From: Lentzea nigeriaca
GTDB lineage: Bacteria > Actinomycetota > Actinomycetes > Mycobacteriales > Pseudonocardiaceae
Direction of reading: 5' to 3'
Assembly (NCBI RefSeq): GCF_016907955.1
Contig: NZ_JAFBCX010000005.1
Coordinates: forward strand, 62,001-126,000
Length of the DNA: 64,000 nt
The translations under genes were made by a program, and so were the position numbers. Positions 55,288-63,299 of the stretch are shown here, one piece after another (position 1 is the first letter of the stretch; every line of letters starts with the position of its first letter). The notes under the pieces are model-generated. The model searched no databases. It was not told the origin of the DNA and saw nothing but the letters and a program-made list of their open reading frames with translations.

Positions 55288-56708
55288 GTCGGCAACACCT
55301 CGATTGGCTCGACGACCAGGTCGACGCCCTCGGAGTCGACCACGCGGCACCGCACGAGGTCACCGCGCTTGAGGTCCTCGCCTTCGAGCACGATGCACTC
55401 ACCGTCGACCTCGGGCGCCTGGTGCTCGGCCCGGCCGACGCAGTCCTCCTCGGCAGCGTCGTCGGCCTCGTGCTCGATCAGCACGACGACCTCCGAGCCG
55501 ACCCGGTCCTCCGCCCGCTGGCTGGTGAGCTCCTCGACGAGGTTGCCGATGCGATGCACCCGTTCGGCGATGGTGTCCGCGTCGAGCTTGCCGTCGAGGT
55601 TCTCGGCCTCGGTGCCATCCTCGTCCGAGTACCCGAAAATGCCAACCGCGTCGAGCCTGGCCTCGGTCAGGAAGCGCTCCAGCTCCTGCAGGTCCTCCTC
55701 GGTCTCGCCGGGGAAGCCGACGATGAAGTTGCTGCGGATGCCCGCCTCGGGCGCGTGCTCGCGGATCTGCCACACGAGCTTGAGGAAGCTGTCGGTGTCG
55801 CCGAACCGGCGCATGCGCCGCAGCACGTTCTCGCTGGAGTGCTGGAACGACATGTCGAAGTAGTTCGCGACCTTCTCGGTCTTCGCGATGGCCGCGACGA
55901 GACTGGGCTTGGTCTCGGCGGGCTGCAGGTAGCTGATCCTGACCCGCTCGACGCCGGGGACGGACGCGAGACGTGGGAGGAGCTGTTCGAGGGCGCCCTG
56001 CTCACGCGGCAGGTCCTTGCCGTAGCTGGTGCTGTTCTCGCTGACGAGGAACAGCTCCTTGACGCCGTTCTCGGCGAGCCACATGGCCTCGGCCACGACC
56101 TCGTCGGGGTGCCGCGACACGAACGCGCCGCGGAAGCTCGGGATGGCGCAGAACGAGCACCGCCGGTCACAGCCGCTGGCGATCTTCAGCGGGGCCACGG
56201 GGGCGTCGTCGAGGCGCTTGCGGGGTGTTTTGGTCGGGCCCCAGCCGTGGCCGGGCACCTGGACGTTGTCCTTGGCGTCCTGGCGCTCGACCGGCGTGAT
56301 CGGGAGCAACGTGCGGCGGTCGACCGGCACGTGCGACTCGATGGGCTTGCCGTGCAACACGTCGTTGAGGCGCTCGGCCAGGTCGTTGTACTGGTCGAAC
56401 CCGAGCACCGCCGCCGCCTCGGGCAGGCTGTCCGCGAGCTCCTTGCCGTACCGCTCGGCCATGCACCCGACCGCGACGACCTTGGCGCCCGTGTCGGAGG
56501 CCGCCAGCAGCGTGTCGACCGAGTCCTTCTTGGCCTGCTCGACGAAGCCGCACGTGTTGACGACGACGACGTCGGCTTCGGAGCCCTCGTCCACCAGCTC
56601 CCAGCCGCCTTCGCCGAGGCGTCCGGCGAGTTCCTCGGAGTCGACCTCGTTGCGGGCGCAACCCAGGGTCAGCAGCGACACGCGTCGCGGAGTGGTGGGA
56701 GAAGACAC
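55284..56708 (-). CDS. rimO: Ribosomal protein S12 methylthiotransferase
   Basis: RimO is a radical-SAM enzyme that methylthiolates Asp of ribosomal protein S12. The 474 residues have the N-terminal cluster cysteines ([24 protein letters not shown]), the radical-SAM motif CDRRCSFC and a C-terminal TRAM domain. A ~40-residue insert ([18 protein letters not shown] and following) precedes the radical-SAM domain, as is common in actinobacteria. It heads the rimO-pgsA-cinA run, 39 bases downstream of rloB on the same strand. Confidence 0.94.
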   Translation of the reverse strand: MSSPTTPRRVSLLTLGCARNEVDSEELAGRLGEGGWELVDEGSEADVVVVNTCGFVEQAKKDSVDTLLAASDTGAKVVAVGCMAERYGKELADSLPEAAAVLGFDQYNDLAERLNDVLHGKPIESHVPVDRRTLLPITPVERQDAKDNVQVPGHGWGPTKTPRKRLDDAPVAPLKIASGCDRRCSFCAIPSFRGAFVSRHPDEVVAEAMWLAENGVKELFLVSENSTSYGKDLPREQGALEQLLPRLASVPGVERVRISYLQPAETKPSLVAAIAKTEKVANYFDMSFQHSSENVLRRMRRFGDTDSFLKLVWQIREHAPEAGIRSNFIVGFPGETEEDLQELERFLTEARLDAVGIFGYSDEDGTEAENLDGKLDADTIAERVHRIGNLVEELTSQRAEDRVGSEVVVLIEHEADDAAEEDCVGRAEHQAPEVDGECIVLEGEDLKRGDLVRCRVVDSEGVDLVVEPIEVLPT

Positions 56709-56747
56709 GGTGCTCAGCGTAACCGGCCGCAGTGTCAGACCTTGAAT

Positions 56748-57302
56748 TCAGTGCTTCCGAACGACCTCGACCAGCCGCCACATGTCACTCGAAGGGTTGC
56801 CTGGCCCCAACGCCTTGGCCCGCGCGACCGCCTTGTCGACACGCTCGGCGAACAGAGCGAAGTCGAGCACGCCCTTCGAATAGCGAGGCAGATGCCTGCG
56901 CAACTTCTCGGCGGCTGCCATCGGACTGGCGATGCCGGCGGTGCAGTCCGCGAAGTGGAGGATCAACCACACCTCGAAGCACGGATTCGACACAGCCAAC
57001 GAGATGCCTGTCGCAACGGCAACGGCAACGGCCTCGTCGATGTCGAAGTCGTCGACATCGACGACACACCAGTACTCGTCGAATCCATCGCGGTCCTTCT
57101 CACGCAGCTTCACCGCGTGCCTCACAAGTTGCGCAGGTGAGCCGACTTTGACGACCGATCTCAAGGTCACCGGCTTGGAGAGACGCTTCAACCCGTCCAG
57201 ATACGCCCGCTCTGTCTGCCCGCAGCACACCGCAAGCACGCGACTGGCCGACGTCCGCGACGGCGTCCGACGACGACGTGGCGTGTTCTCACGCCGCGCC
57301 AT
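56748..57302 (-). CDS. RloB-family protein (Toprim-like candidate nuclease)
   Basis: The 184-residue protein belongs to the RloB/AbiLii-like group. It has a basic N-terminus, then RVLAVCCGQTERAYLDGL with Glu31 and WCVVDVDDFDIDE with Asp82/Asp84, an arrangement that resembles the Toprim metal site (E ... DxD) of OLD-type nucleases, and later SNPCFEVWLILHF, typical of RloB. ATG 57302 overlaps the end of the ATPase gene by 14 bases, so the pair is co-translated. Sequence looks lower in GC than rimO. Function: probable effector of a two-gene phage-defence system (inference). Confidence 0.8.
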   Translation of the reverse strand: MARRENTPRRRRTPSRTSASRVLAVCCGQTERAYLDGLKRLSKPVTLRSVVKVGSPAQLVRHAVKLREKDRDGFDEYWCVVDVDDFDIDEAVAVAVATGISLAVSNPCFEVWLILHFADCTAGIASPMAAAEKLRRHLPRYSKGVLDFALFAERVDKAVARAKALGPGNPSSDMWRLVEVVRKH

Positions 57303-58575
57303 CGACACCTCGGAGGACTGCGGACACGAACGTCTCGGTCTCGACGTCAGGGACGGCACCGTAGCTACCACCGAGATAGCGGCGCTCCAGGTTCTCGCCC
57401 TCCTTACGCGGCTTGAAATCGGTCAATGGGTACAGATCAGACGCACCCCCGGAGTTCTTGTCGACGAACCAGACGTCCTCACGGGTGAGCACCTCGTCAC
57501 CGAGGACGGGGCTGAGCAGGCTAGCGTCGTGTGTGGTGAACACGAGCTGCGCGCCGCCCGCGTTCGCTTCAGTGCTCCGGAACAGTCCGACAAGCGCCGC
57601 GGTGAGACGAGGGTGCAGGCTCGCATCGATCTCGTCGACGACCAACGTTCCCCCGTGGCGGAGCATTGACAGCGTCATGGGCAACATCATCAGCCAGGAG
57701 AGCGTGCCCGCCGACTCCTCGGCGATGTCGAACGGTTCGTTCTGCGGTCCGTGTGTGAGCTGAATCCGCCGTCGTTTCCCGATCGCATCCCGTAGAAGCT
57801 GGCTGGCCCGGCCACGCGGCATGTCAGGATCCATCACGCGCTCGATGACCGACATCTCAGCTTCGTCAACTGGCCGGTTCTCTCCGTGCAGCACGCCGGT
57901 GATGCCGAGGTCAGCGACTCTCAGCAGATCCACGACCTGCCTGGTCAGGCTGTCGTTGGCGCCACGGAAGAAGTGCGTGATCAGCTCGTGGTCGAACCCG
58001 GCGTCCACCTGACGGTGGAACACCAGTTTGCTGGTGAACCACCGTTGAACAGGAAGCACAGCCTCGATTCCTGATTGTGCGGCAAGACTCAGGAACAGGG
58101 CGTTCGGCCGGAGGAGCCCGGTCAGCACATCGCCCTTGGCGGCCCCCTCGGCGACCGTGGTACCGAACTTGAGCTGACCTCCGACGCGTTCGAAGAGGAC
58201 ACGCTTGCGCTTCTCGGGGTAGCTGTACAGCCACTCCTCCAGCACGCGGTGATCGTCCACCTGGAAGCCGTACGTGTACCGGACACCGGCTTCGACCAGC
58301 TCGACCACGTACACCGAGGGCCGGTCAGGTAACCCGTCGAGCTTGAACGGCTGTCTCGGCACGCCGCCATCCGGCGCCCATACCGCGAACGAGTCGCGTA
58401 CGGCCTGGACCATGAACCGCAGGCCGTCGACAAGGTTCGACTTCCCCGAGGCGTTCGCTCCGTAGATCGCAGCTACCGGCAGAACGTCGCGATCCTTCGA
58501 GTAGGCAGGCATGAGCAGCAACTCACGCTCGTCACGAAACGAGCGGTGGTTCCCGAGCCGGAAACTTCGAAGCAC
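57289..58575 (-). CDS. RloA/AbiLi-like ABC-type AAA ATPase
   Basis: The 428-residue protein is a SMC/ABC-like ATPase: Walker A YGANASGKSN (38-47), signature-like EESAGTLSWL, Walker B GTLVVDEIDASLHPRL and the H-loop FTTHDASLL. It starts MLRSFRLGNHRSFRDERELLL, as the OLD/RloA group does. Paired with RloB by a 14-base overlap, it matches the AbiL/RloAB arrangement and is analogous to ATPase-Toprim defence pairs such as PARIS or Gabija. No restriction-modification genes accompany it here. Confidence 0.85.
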   Translation of the reverse strand: MLRSFRLGNHRSFRDERELLLMPAYSKDRDVLPVAAIYGANASGKSNLVDGLRFMVQAVRDSFAVWAPDGGVPRQPFKLDGLPDRPSVYVVELVEAGVRYTYGFQVDDHRVLEEWLYSYPEKRKRVLFERVGGQLKFGTTVAEGAAKGDVLTGLLRPNALFLSLAAQSGIEAVLPVQRWFTSKLVFHRQVDAGFDHELITHFFRGANDSLTRQVVDLLRVADLGITGVLHGENRPVDEAEMSVIERVMDPDMPRGRASQLLRDAIGKRRRIQLTHGPQNEPFDIAEESAGTLSWLMMLPMTLSMLRHGGTLVVDEIDASLHPRLTAALVGLFRSTEANAGGAQLVFTTHDASLLSPVLGDEVLTREDVWFVDKNSGGASDLYPLTDFKPRKEGENLERRYLGGSYGAVPDVETETFVSAVLRGVDGAA

Positions 58576-58721
58576 TGATCATCCACCTCCAGAAGCAGAC
58601 TACAGGCTCCATGGTGCGAGTAAACCGCAGAAAGCACCCTGAAGCGGTCCAATTCAAGTGGCTTCACGATCGGCACCACTGCTCGCCACAAGTTCGGGAG
58701 GCCAGCTCATACTTGTTCCTC

Positions 58722-59222
58722 GTGACCAGTGGGGTAGTCGTGCGGCGCGCCCGCACCAGCGATGTGCGCGCCATGAAGGCGTTGATCGACGGGTACGCGG
58801 GCAAGGTCCTGCTGGCCAAACCCCTGGTCACGCTCTATGAGGCGGTCCAGGAGTTCTGGGTGGCCGAGGAGGACGGCGAGCTGCTCGGCTGCGGTGCCCT
58901 GCACGTGATGTGGGAGGACCTGGCCGAGATCCGCAGTGTCGCCGTGTCCCCCATGGCGCTCGGCCGGGGCGTGGGTCACCGGATCGTGGCCCAGCTCATC
59001 GCGACGGCCAAGGAGCTGCAGCTCGCGCGCATCTTCGTGTTGACGTTCGAGACCAAGTTCTTCGGCAAGCACGGGTTCGTGGAGATCGAGGGCACGCCGG
59101 TGAGCCCCGAGGTCTACGAGGAGATCATGCGATCGGTCGACGAGGGTGTCGCCGAGTTCCTCGACCTCAGCTACGTGAAGCCGAACACCCTCGGCAACAG
59201 CCGGATGCTCCTGGAGTTGTAA
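58722..59222 (+). CDS. argA: Short N-acetylglutamate synthase (GNAT), ArgA type
   Basis: The 166-residue GNAT acetyltransferase matches the short ArgA (Rv2747-like) that acetylates glutamate or glutamine for arginine synthesis. Features are VRRARTSDVRAMKALIDGYAGK, LLGCGALHVMWEDLAEIRSVAVSP, the acetyl-CoA loop GRGVGHRIVAQLI and FFGKHGFVEIEG. GTG 58722 has no ribosome site, but CATACT ~10 bases before suggests a leaderless transcript; the longer frame from 58611 is not supported. It is divergent from rloA. In M. tuberculosis argA adjoins pgsA3-clgR, so the order is conserved with insertions. Confidence 0.88.
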   Translation: MTSGVVVRRARTSDVRAMKALIDGYAGKVLLAKPLVTLYEAVQEFWVAEEDGELLGCGALHVMWEDLAEIRSVAVSPMALGRGVGHRIVAQLIATAKELQLARIFVLTFETKFFGKHGFVEIEGTPVSPEVYEEIMRSVDEGVAEFLDLSYVKPNTLGNSRMLLEL

Positions 59223-59247
59223 CTCTTCGAGTGATTACTCGAAGAGT
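59222..59247. terminator. Hairpin after argA
   Basis: Arms 59222-59232 and 59237-59247 are exact 11-base complements around the loop GATT, beginning at the argA stop codon and followed by CTT. It is a good intrinsic terminator and lies directly before the merR promoter. Confidence 0.8.
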
Positions 59248-59248
59248 C

Positions 59249-59277
59249 TTGACTCAACGAACGGTGCGGACCATGAT
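59249..59277 (+). promoter_or_regulatory. Promoter of the merR/TOMM operon
   Basis: TTGACT (59249-59254) and CATGAT (59272-59277) are separated by exactly 17 bases, a near-consensus housekeeping promoter. The expected start point, 6-7 bases later, coincides with the merR GTG (59284), so the transcript is probably leaderless. No MerR-like palindrome was seen between the hexamers. Confidence 0.7.
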
Positions 59278-59283
59278 CGGTCC

Positions 59284-60135
59284 GTGACCGAATCGCTGAC
59301 CATCGACGAGCTCGCTGCCCGGATCGGCCTGCCCAGCAGCACCATTCGCATGTACCAGACGAAGGGTGTGCTGCACGCGCCGAGAAGGCAGGGACGCGTG
59401 GCGTACTACGACGCCTCGCACGTCGAGCGGTTGACGCTGGTCCAGCGGTTGCAGCAGCGGGGGTTCTCGTTGCCGGCGATCGCGGAGCTGATCACGGCAC
59501 GCGAAAAGGGCGAGTCGGTCGCCGCGGTGCTCGGCATGGGCGAGACCGAGGGGCCCGACGACTGGGTTCGGATCAAGGTGCGCGACATCAAGCACCTGAT
59601 TCCGATGGGAGACGTCCAACCGCGACTCCTCCTCCGGGCTATGCGGTTGGGCTTGGTGCGGTGGAAGTACGGCTGGCCGCACGCGCGTCGCTGGGCGCTC
59701 GAGGCAGGCGGCAGGCTCGCCGGCCTGCGGGTGCCCAGCGATGACGTCATGGACAGCTTCACGCGCCTGCGCACGGCGACCGACGCGATCGCGGCGGACT
59801 TCGTGCGGTTGTTCGAGCAGCAGTTCTGGCCGGAGCTCGCCCGCAAGGCCGGTGACGAGAACCAGCTGGAGAACGTGCGGACGTTGCTCGTCGAGCTGAC
59901 CTACACGGCGGAGACCGCGGTGGTGGGGACGCTGCGGGAGTCCATCCGGGACGCGGCGGAGGAGTTCGCGTCGCGCCACGGGTTGCTGCCCAGCGACGAG
60001 TTCCAGCCCGCGTGGGCGGAGCAGCCGCTGCCGCCGATCGCCGAGAAGATCGTCGATCCGGACGGCGAACTGCCGAGCGAGCAGGAGATCGAGAGATTCC
60101 TGGCGAGGGGGGACGAGGATGAGCCTGGTCGCTGA
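59284..60135 (+). CDS. MerR-family transcriptional regulator
   Basis: The 283-residue protein has an N-terminal MerR winged helix (ESLTIDELAARIGLPSSTIRMYQTKGVL, then RVAYYDASHVERLTLVQRLQQRGFSL) and a long C-terminal domain of unknown ligand specificity that contains no metal-binding Cys. It is the first gene of the TOMM operon and overlaps the next by 17 bases, so it is probably an operon-specific regulator. The GTG start matches a promoter whose start point falls on it. Confidence 0.88.
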   Translation: MTESLTIDELAARIGLPSSTIRMYQTKGVLHAPRRQGRVAYYDASHVERLTLVQRLQQRGFSLPAIAELITAREKGESVAAVLGMGETEGPDDWVRIKVRDIKHLIPMGDVQPRLLLRAMRLGLVRWKYGWPHARRWALEAGGRLAGLRVPSDDVMDSFTRLRTATDAIAADFVRLFEQQFWPELARKAGDENQLENVRTLLVELTYTAETAVVGTLRESIRDAAEEFASRHGLLPSDEFQPAWAEQPLPPIAEKIVDPDGELPSEQEIERFLARGDEDEPGR

Positions 60136-60907
60136 TCCCGCGTGGCACGCCCAGCTGAGAGACGAAGGACTTGTCGTGTACGCGGGAGCGGATCTCGCGT
60201 ACCTGATCCCAGACCTGCCCAGGGCGGTGGCCGTGGCGCTGGCAGGACTGTTCGAGCCGGTGTTGAGGGGAGTGGCTCGAACGGTCGACGAAAGCCGGTT
60301 GGGGGAACCGGTTCGCCGGCACGTGGCCCAGCTGAGGACCCTGGGCGCTCTCCGCCCGGCGCGGTTGCCCGCAGACGAGCACCAGCCGATGGGGGTCGGC
60401 ACGCGGTTCGTCGGCGAGGCACCCGCCGGGCTGGTGGAGCGGTTGCCGCACAACGAGAATCCGGACCTCCTGCTCGTCGTGCGGACCACCGGCACGTTGG
60501 TCGACCTGGTCGAGGTGGCGCGCGAGACGAAGGTTCCGCACCTGTTGCTGGACCTCGCGTACCACCACACCGCCGCCATCGGCCCCTTCGTGGTGCCCGG
60601 TGCCGGCGCGTGCCTGGCGTGCCTCGCGGTGCGGGCCGGGCGGCGGTGGGGGGATCCGCCGCCTCCGCCGCAGCCTGCGGCCATGACGTTCGACTTCCCG
60701 ATTTCTCTTGCGCTGCAAGCGGTTCAGAACATCCGCAACGGTTCGCTGGCGCTGCTGGACGCGGTCGTGACCGTCAACCTCGACGAGTTCACGACGACCC
60801 GCGAGAGCGTGCTGCCCGCCGCGGGCTGCGAGATCTGCCCCGCGCTACCAGTTGGGCGTGTGCCCTTGCCTTGGGGGAACCATGACGACAGCAGTTCGAC
60901 TACCTGA
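60119..60907 (+). CDS. TOMM leader-peptide-binding ThiF-like protein (cyclodehydratase partner)
   Basis: The 262-residue protein resembles the 'bacteriocin biosynthesis cyclodehydratase' / ocin-ThiF group: RYVIPDLP-like start, LVVRTTGTLVDL, HLLLDLAYHHTAAIGPFVVPGAGACLACL and a second Cys pair CEIC. Cys165/168 and Cys237/240 would bind zinc, as in E1-like C-proteins. These proteins hold the leader of the substrate peptide and activate YcaO; they need not adenylate. ATG 60119 lies just behind a GGGGGACGAGG run. Its 3' end overlaps the poly-Cys gene by 26 bases. Confidence 0.83.
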   Translation: MSLVADPAWHAQLRDEGLVVYAGADLAYLIPDLPRAVAVALAGLFEPVLRGVARTVDESRLGEPVRRHVAQLRTLGALRPARLPADEHQPMGVGTRFVGEAPAGLVERLPHNENPDLLLVVRTTGTLVDLVEVARETKVPHLLLDLAYHHTAAIGPFVVPGAGACLACLAVRAGRRWGDPPPPPQPAAMTFDFPISLALQAVQNIRNGSLALLDAVVTVNLDEFTTTRESVLPAAGCEICPALPVGRVPLPWGNHDDSSSTT

Positions 60908-61406
60908 CCAGTTCTCACCCGGTGCCGCCGCCGCGAACGCCGCGACGCCCACCTGTTGCTGTTGTTGTTGCTGTTGCGCGGTTTCCTCGGTCGGCGCGGC
61001 CGTGCACATCCCGGCCGCACTGCACGAGGACACCAAACACCTGGAAAAGCCGCGCTGGGCCCTCGTTCTGCCGGCCGCTCTCTACCCGCTCCTCGTCGTC
61101 GCGCTGCCGGTCGTCACCTGGGGTGCGATCTTCGACCTGCACTGGGGCTGGTGGGTCGGCGGCTTCGGGCTCGCACTGGTCTGGGCGCTCGCGGTCGGCT
61201 CGATCGCGAAGTCGCCGAAGCCCTTCGGCAGCGCGCGCCGCCTGCTCGGCTGGGCCGTGCTGTGGTGCCTCGAACCCTTCGTCGTGCTGACCGTGCTGGG
61301 CCCCATCGCCTCGTACGTGCACATCTCGGTGGCGCTGGTGATCTACGGCGGCGCGGCGCTGGCGCTCGGGTACTCGCTCTGGAAGCACTACCGGGGCAAG
61401 CGGTGA
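60882..61406 (+). CDS. Poly-cysteine membrane protein, candidate TOMM precursor
   Basis: The 174 residues are not from a family that I can name. A 24-residue N-terminus (MTTAVRLPDQFSPG...) leads to eight consecutive Cys (25-32) encoded TGT/TGC, then AVSSVGAAVHIPAALHEDTKHLEK and four transmembrane helices (about 53-78, 80-101, 108-135, 138-158), ending in basic KHYRGKR. GGGGG lies 5 bases before the ATG. It is embedded between the ThiF-like and ycaO genes, overlapping both (GTGA with ycaO). Cys are the residues that YcaO enzymes cyclise to thiazolines, so the Cys tract is probably the modified core, attached to a membrane protein. Alternatives are a metal-binding membrane protein or an immunity protein. 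Confidence 0.72.
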   Translation: MTTAVRLPDQFSPGAAAANAATPTCCCCCCCCAVSSVGAAVHIPAALHEDTKHLEKPRWALVLPAALYPLLVVALPVVTWGAIFDLHWGWWVGGFGLALVWALAVGSIAKSPKPFGSARRLLGWAVLWCLEPFVVLTVLGPIASYVHISVALVIYGGAALALGYSLWKHYRGKR

Positions 61407-62557
61407 AGACCGTCGCGGAGGCGCTGATCGAGCGCGCGGTCGGGTGGCGGCAGGGTGTGGTGTCACAGCTGCACCCCGTGCCGCACAGTCTGTCCGATGT
61501 GGACGTCGAGGGCTGGGCCGCGGTGCCGGAGCCGTTCGCCACCGGCGGTACTTCCGGTGGCACGTCGAAGGTTGCCGCGATAGCCGAGGCTTTGGAACGC
61601 CACGCGGCCGCGCGAGCTCCGCTGGAGATCGTGACGGACGGCGAGTGCTGGCCGTTGGAACACTTCAGCCTGCACACGGTCGAGCAGCGCGTGCGCGGCG
61701 ATTACCGCTACCGCAAGGGATACGTCGACACCCGGTACACGCGGGTGTGGACGTTGCCGGACAACTCGCCGGTCCGCGTTCCCGTCGGCCTGGTCGGCCT
61801 GGACGCCTCCCACGGTCTGCCCACGACGTCGTCCGGACTGGCGGCGGGCCCGTCGACCACGAGCGCTTTGCTGAGGGCGACGCAGGAGCTGGTCGAGCGC
61901 GACGCGTTCACGACCACCTGGCTGCATTCCATCGCACCGCAGCGATTTTCGGCTGACCTTCCGCACGGCGTGCAGGCGTTCGACCTCACGCCCGACTACA
62001 GCCCGCACCCGGTGATCGCCGTCGCCGGATCGCTCCCGATCGCCGGGAAGCGGCGGCCGACGCTCGGGCTCGCCTGCCGCGCGACCGTGGCGGAGGCACT
62101 GCGGAAGGCCTACGAGGAGTGGGTGCAGGGCACGGTGTTCATCGAGGTGTGGTCGGCGCGCAACGGTGATCAGCCGATCGAGGAGGTCACCGACTTCGAC
62201 AAGCACGCCGTCTACTACGCCACGCACCCGGACGAGTGGGACGTGCTGCCGTGGTTCGGCGGCATCGAGACGGACCCGCCGCCGGACGCCGCCCGCCGTG
62301 GCGCTGCCGGCGAACTGACCGAACTGGTGCACGCACTCGACGGCCGCGGCATCCGGCTCGCGTACCGGGAGCTCACCACGCCGGAACTGTCGGCCGTCGG
62401 GCTGCACTGCGTCCGCGTCCTCTCCCCCGACCTCGCGCCACTGCACTCCGACCACCGCTGGCCGCACCTCGGTGGCCGCGCCCGTGAACTGGAGTGGCGC
62501 TACCCGCACGCCTCGCCGGGCGTGTTCCCCAATCCAGCACCGCATCCGTTGGGGTGA
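61403..62557 (+). CDS. YcaO cyclodehydratase (azoline-forming)
   Basis: YcaO enzymes use ATP to convert Cys, Ser or Thr to azolines. The 384-residue protein has GGTSGGTSKVAAIAEALERHAA, LLRATQELVERDAFTTTWL and CRATVAEALRKAYEEWVQG, the ATP/Mg motifs of the family. It ends FPNPAPHPLG, which supplies the C-terminal PxPxP motif diagnostic of azoline-forming YcaOs. GTG 61403 overlaps the stop of the poly-Cys gene. It works with the separate ThiF-like protein rather than as a fusion. Confidence 0.92.
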   Translation: MKTVAEALIERAVGWRQGVVSQLHPVPHSLSDVDVEGWAAVPEPFATGGTSGGTSKVAAIAEALERHAAARAPLEIVTDGECWPLEHFSLHTVEQRVRGDYRYRKGYVDTRYTRVWTLPDNSPVRVPVGLVGLDASHGLPTTSSGLAAGPSTTSALLRATQELVERDAFTTTWLHSIAPQRFSADLPHGVQAFDLTPDYSPHPVIAVAGSLPIAGKRRPTLGLACRATVAEALRKAYEEWVQGTVFIEVWSARNGDQPIEEVTDFDKHAVYYATHPDEWDVLPWFGGIETDPPPDAARRGAAGELTELVHALDGRGIRLAYRELTTPELSAVGLHCVRVLSPDLAPLHSDHRWPHLGGRARELEWRYPHASPGVFPNPAPHPLG

Positions 62558-62561
62558 GGCC

Positions 62562-63215
62562 ATGTTCGACGACTTCTGGGCCGCCAGCCGGTTCTCGCCG
62601 CTGCACCAGCTGCGGCTCGGTGAACGGCTGCGCGACTTCCGCCCGCGGCCACCGTTGATCGACCCGCTGGAGCTGCCCACCGCACCCCGGCCGCTGCCCA
62701 AGCCTCACGACCGGCTGCAGAAGCTGTTCCAGGCCCGCAGAAGCACTCGGGAGTTCACGTCGAAACCGTTGACGGACAAGCAACTCGGCACGGTCCTCGG
62801 CGCGCTGGGAGACAACAGCTTCCCGTCGGCCGGCGGGTTGAACCCGATGCGTTGCTACGCGTTCGTGAACGACCGTGCGGTCCGTTACGACATCCGCCGG
62901 CACGCCCTGCAGGACATCGGCCCGGCTCCCGCGAACCTGGCCTCGATCCTCGGCACACCCGAGGTCCCGCCGCTCACGATCGTCCTGGTGCTCGCCGACG
63001 CGGAGTCGTTCGAGAAGTACGGCGAACGCGCGGGCAGGTTCGGCCTGATCGAGGTGGGCGCGGCGGCCCAGAGCATCTGCCTCCGTCTGGCGGAGCAGAA
63101 ACTGGGCGGCTATCTGCTGGGCGGAGTAGCCGACAACGAAATGCTTCACTCTCTGGGGCTACCCCGAGACCTCCGCGTGGCCACAGCGATCGCGTGCGGT
63201 CACACGATCACCTGA
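62562..63215 (+). CDS. SagB/McbC-type nitroreductase-fold dehydrogenase
   Basis: The 217-residue FMN-dependent oxidoreductase oxidises azolines to azoles in TOMM pathways. It has ARRSTREFTSKPLTDKQLGTVL, PSAGGLNPMRCYAFV and EVGAAAQSICLRLAEQKLGGYLLGG with the typical FMN contacts. GGGGTGAGG precedes the ATG by about two to three bases, four bases after the ycaO stop. Its presence implies that the product carries aromatic thiazoles. No transporter, protease or further tailoring gene follows before the phospholipase. Confidence 0.9.
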   Translation: MFDDFWAASRFSPLHQLRLGERLRDFRPRPPLIDPLELPTAPRPLPKPHDRLQKLFQARRSTREFTSKPLTDKQLGTVLGALGDNSFPSAGGLNPMRCYAFVNDRAVRYDIRRHALQDIGPAPANLASILGTPEVPPLTIVLVLADAESFEKYGERAGRFGLIEVGAAAQSICLRLAEQKLGGYLLGGVADNEMLHSLGLPRDLRVATAIACGHTIT

Positions 63216-63299
63216 CGTTCATCAGATCGTGTCTACCGAGGACATTCGACCACCCGCTACAACAAGGCGAGACCCTGCTCACACTCCGAGGAGCTCGCC

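Noticed and set aside
60950..60973. The Cys tract as a meaningless TGY microsatellite, or as poly-Gln on the other strand
   Set aside because: The plus-strand frame has a ribosome site, four membrane helices and stop-start overlaps with TOMM genes. The minus-strand poly-Gln frame is short and without context.
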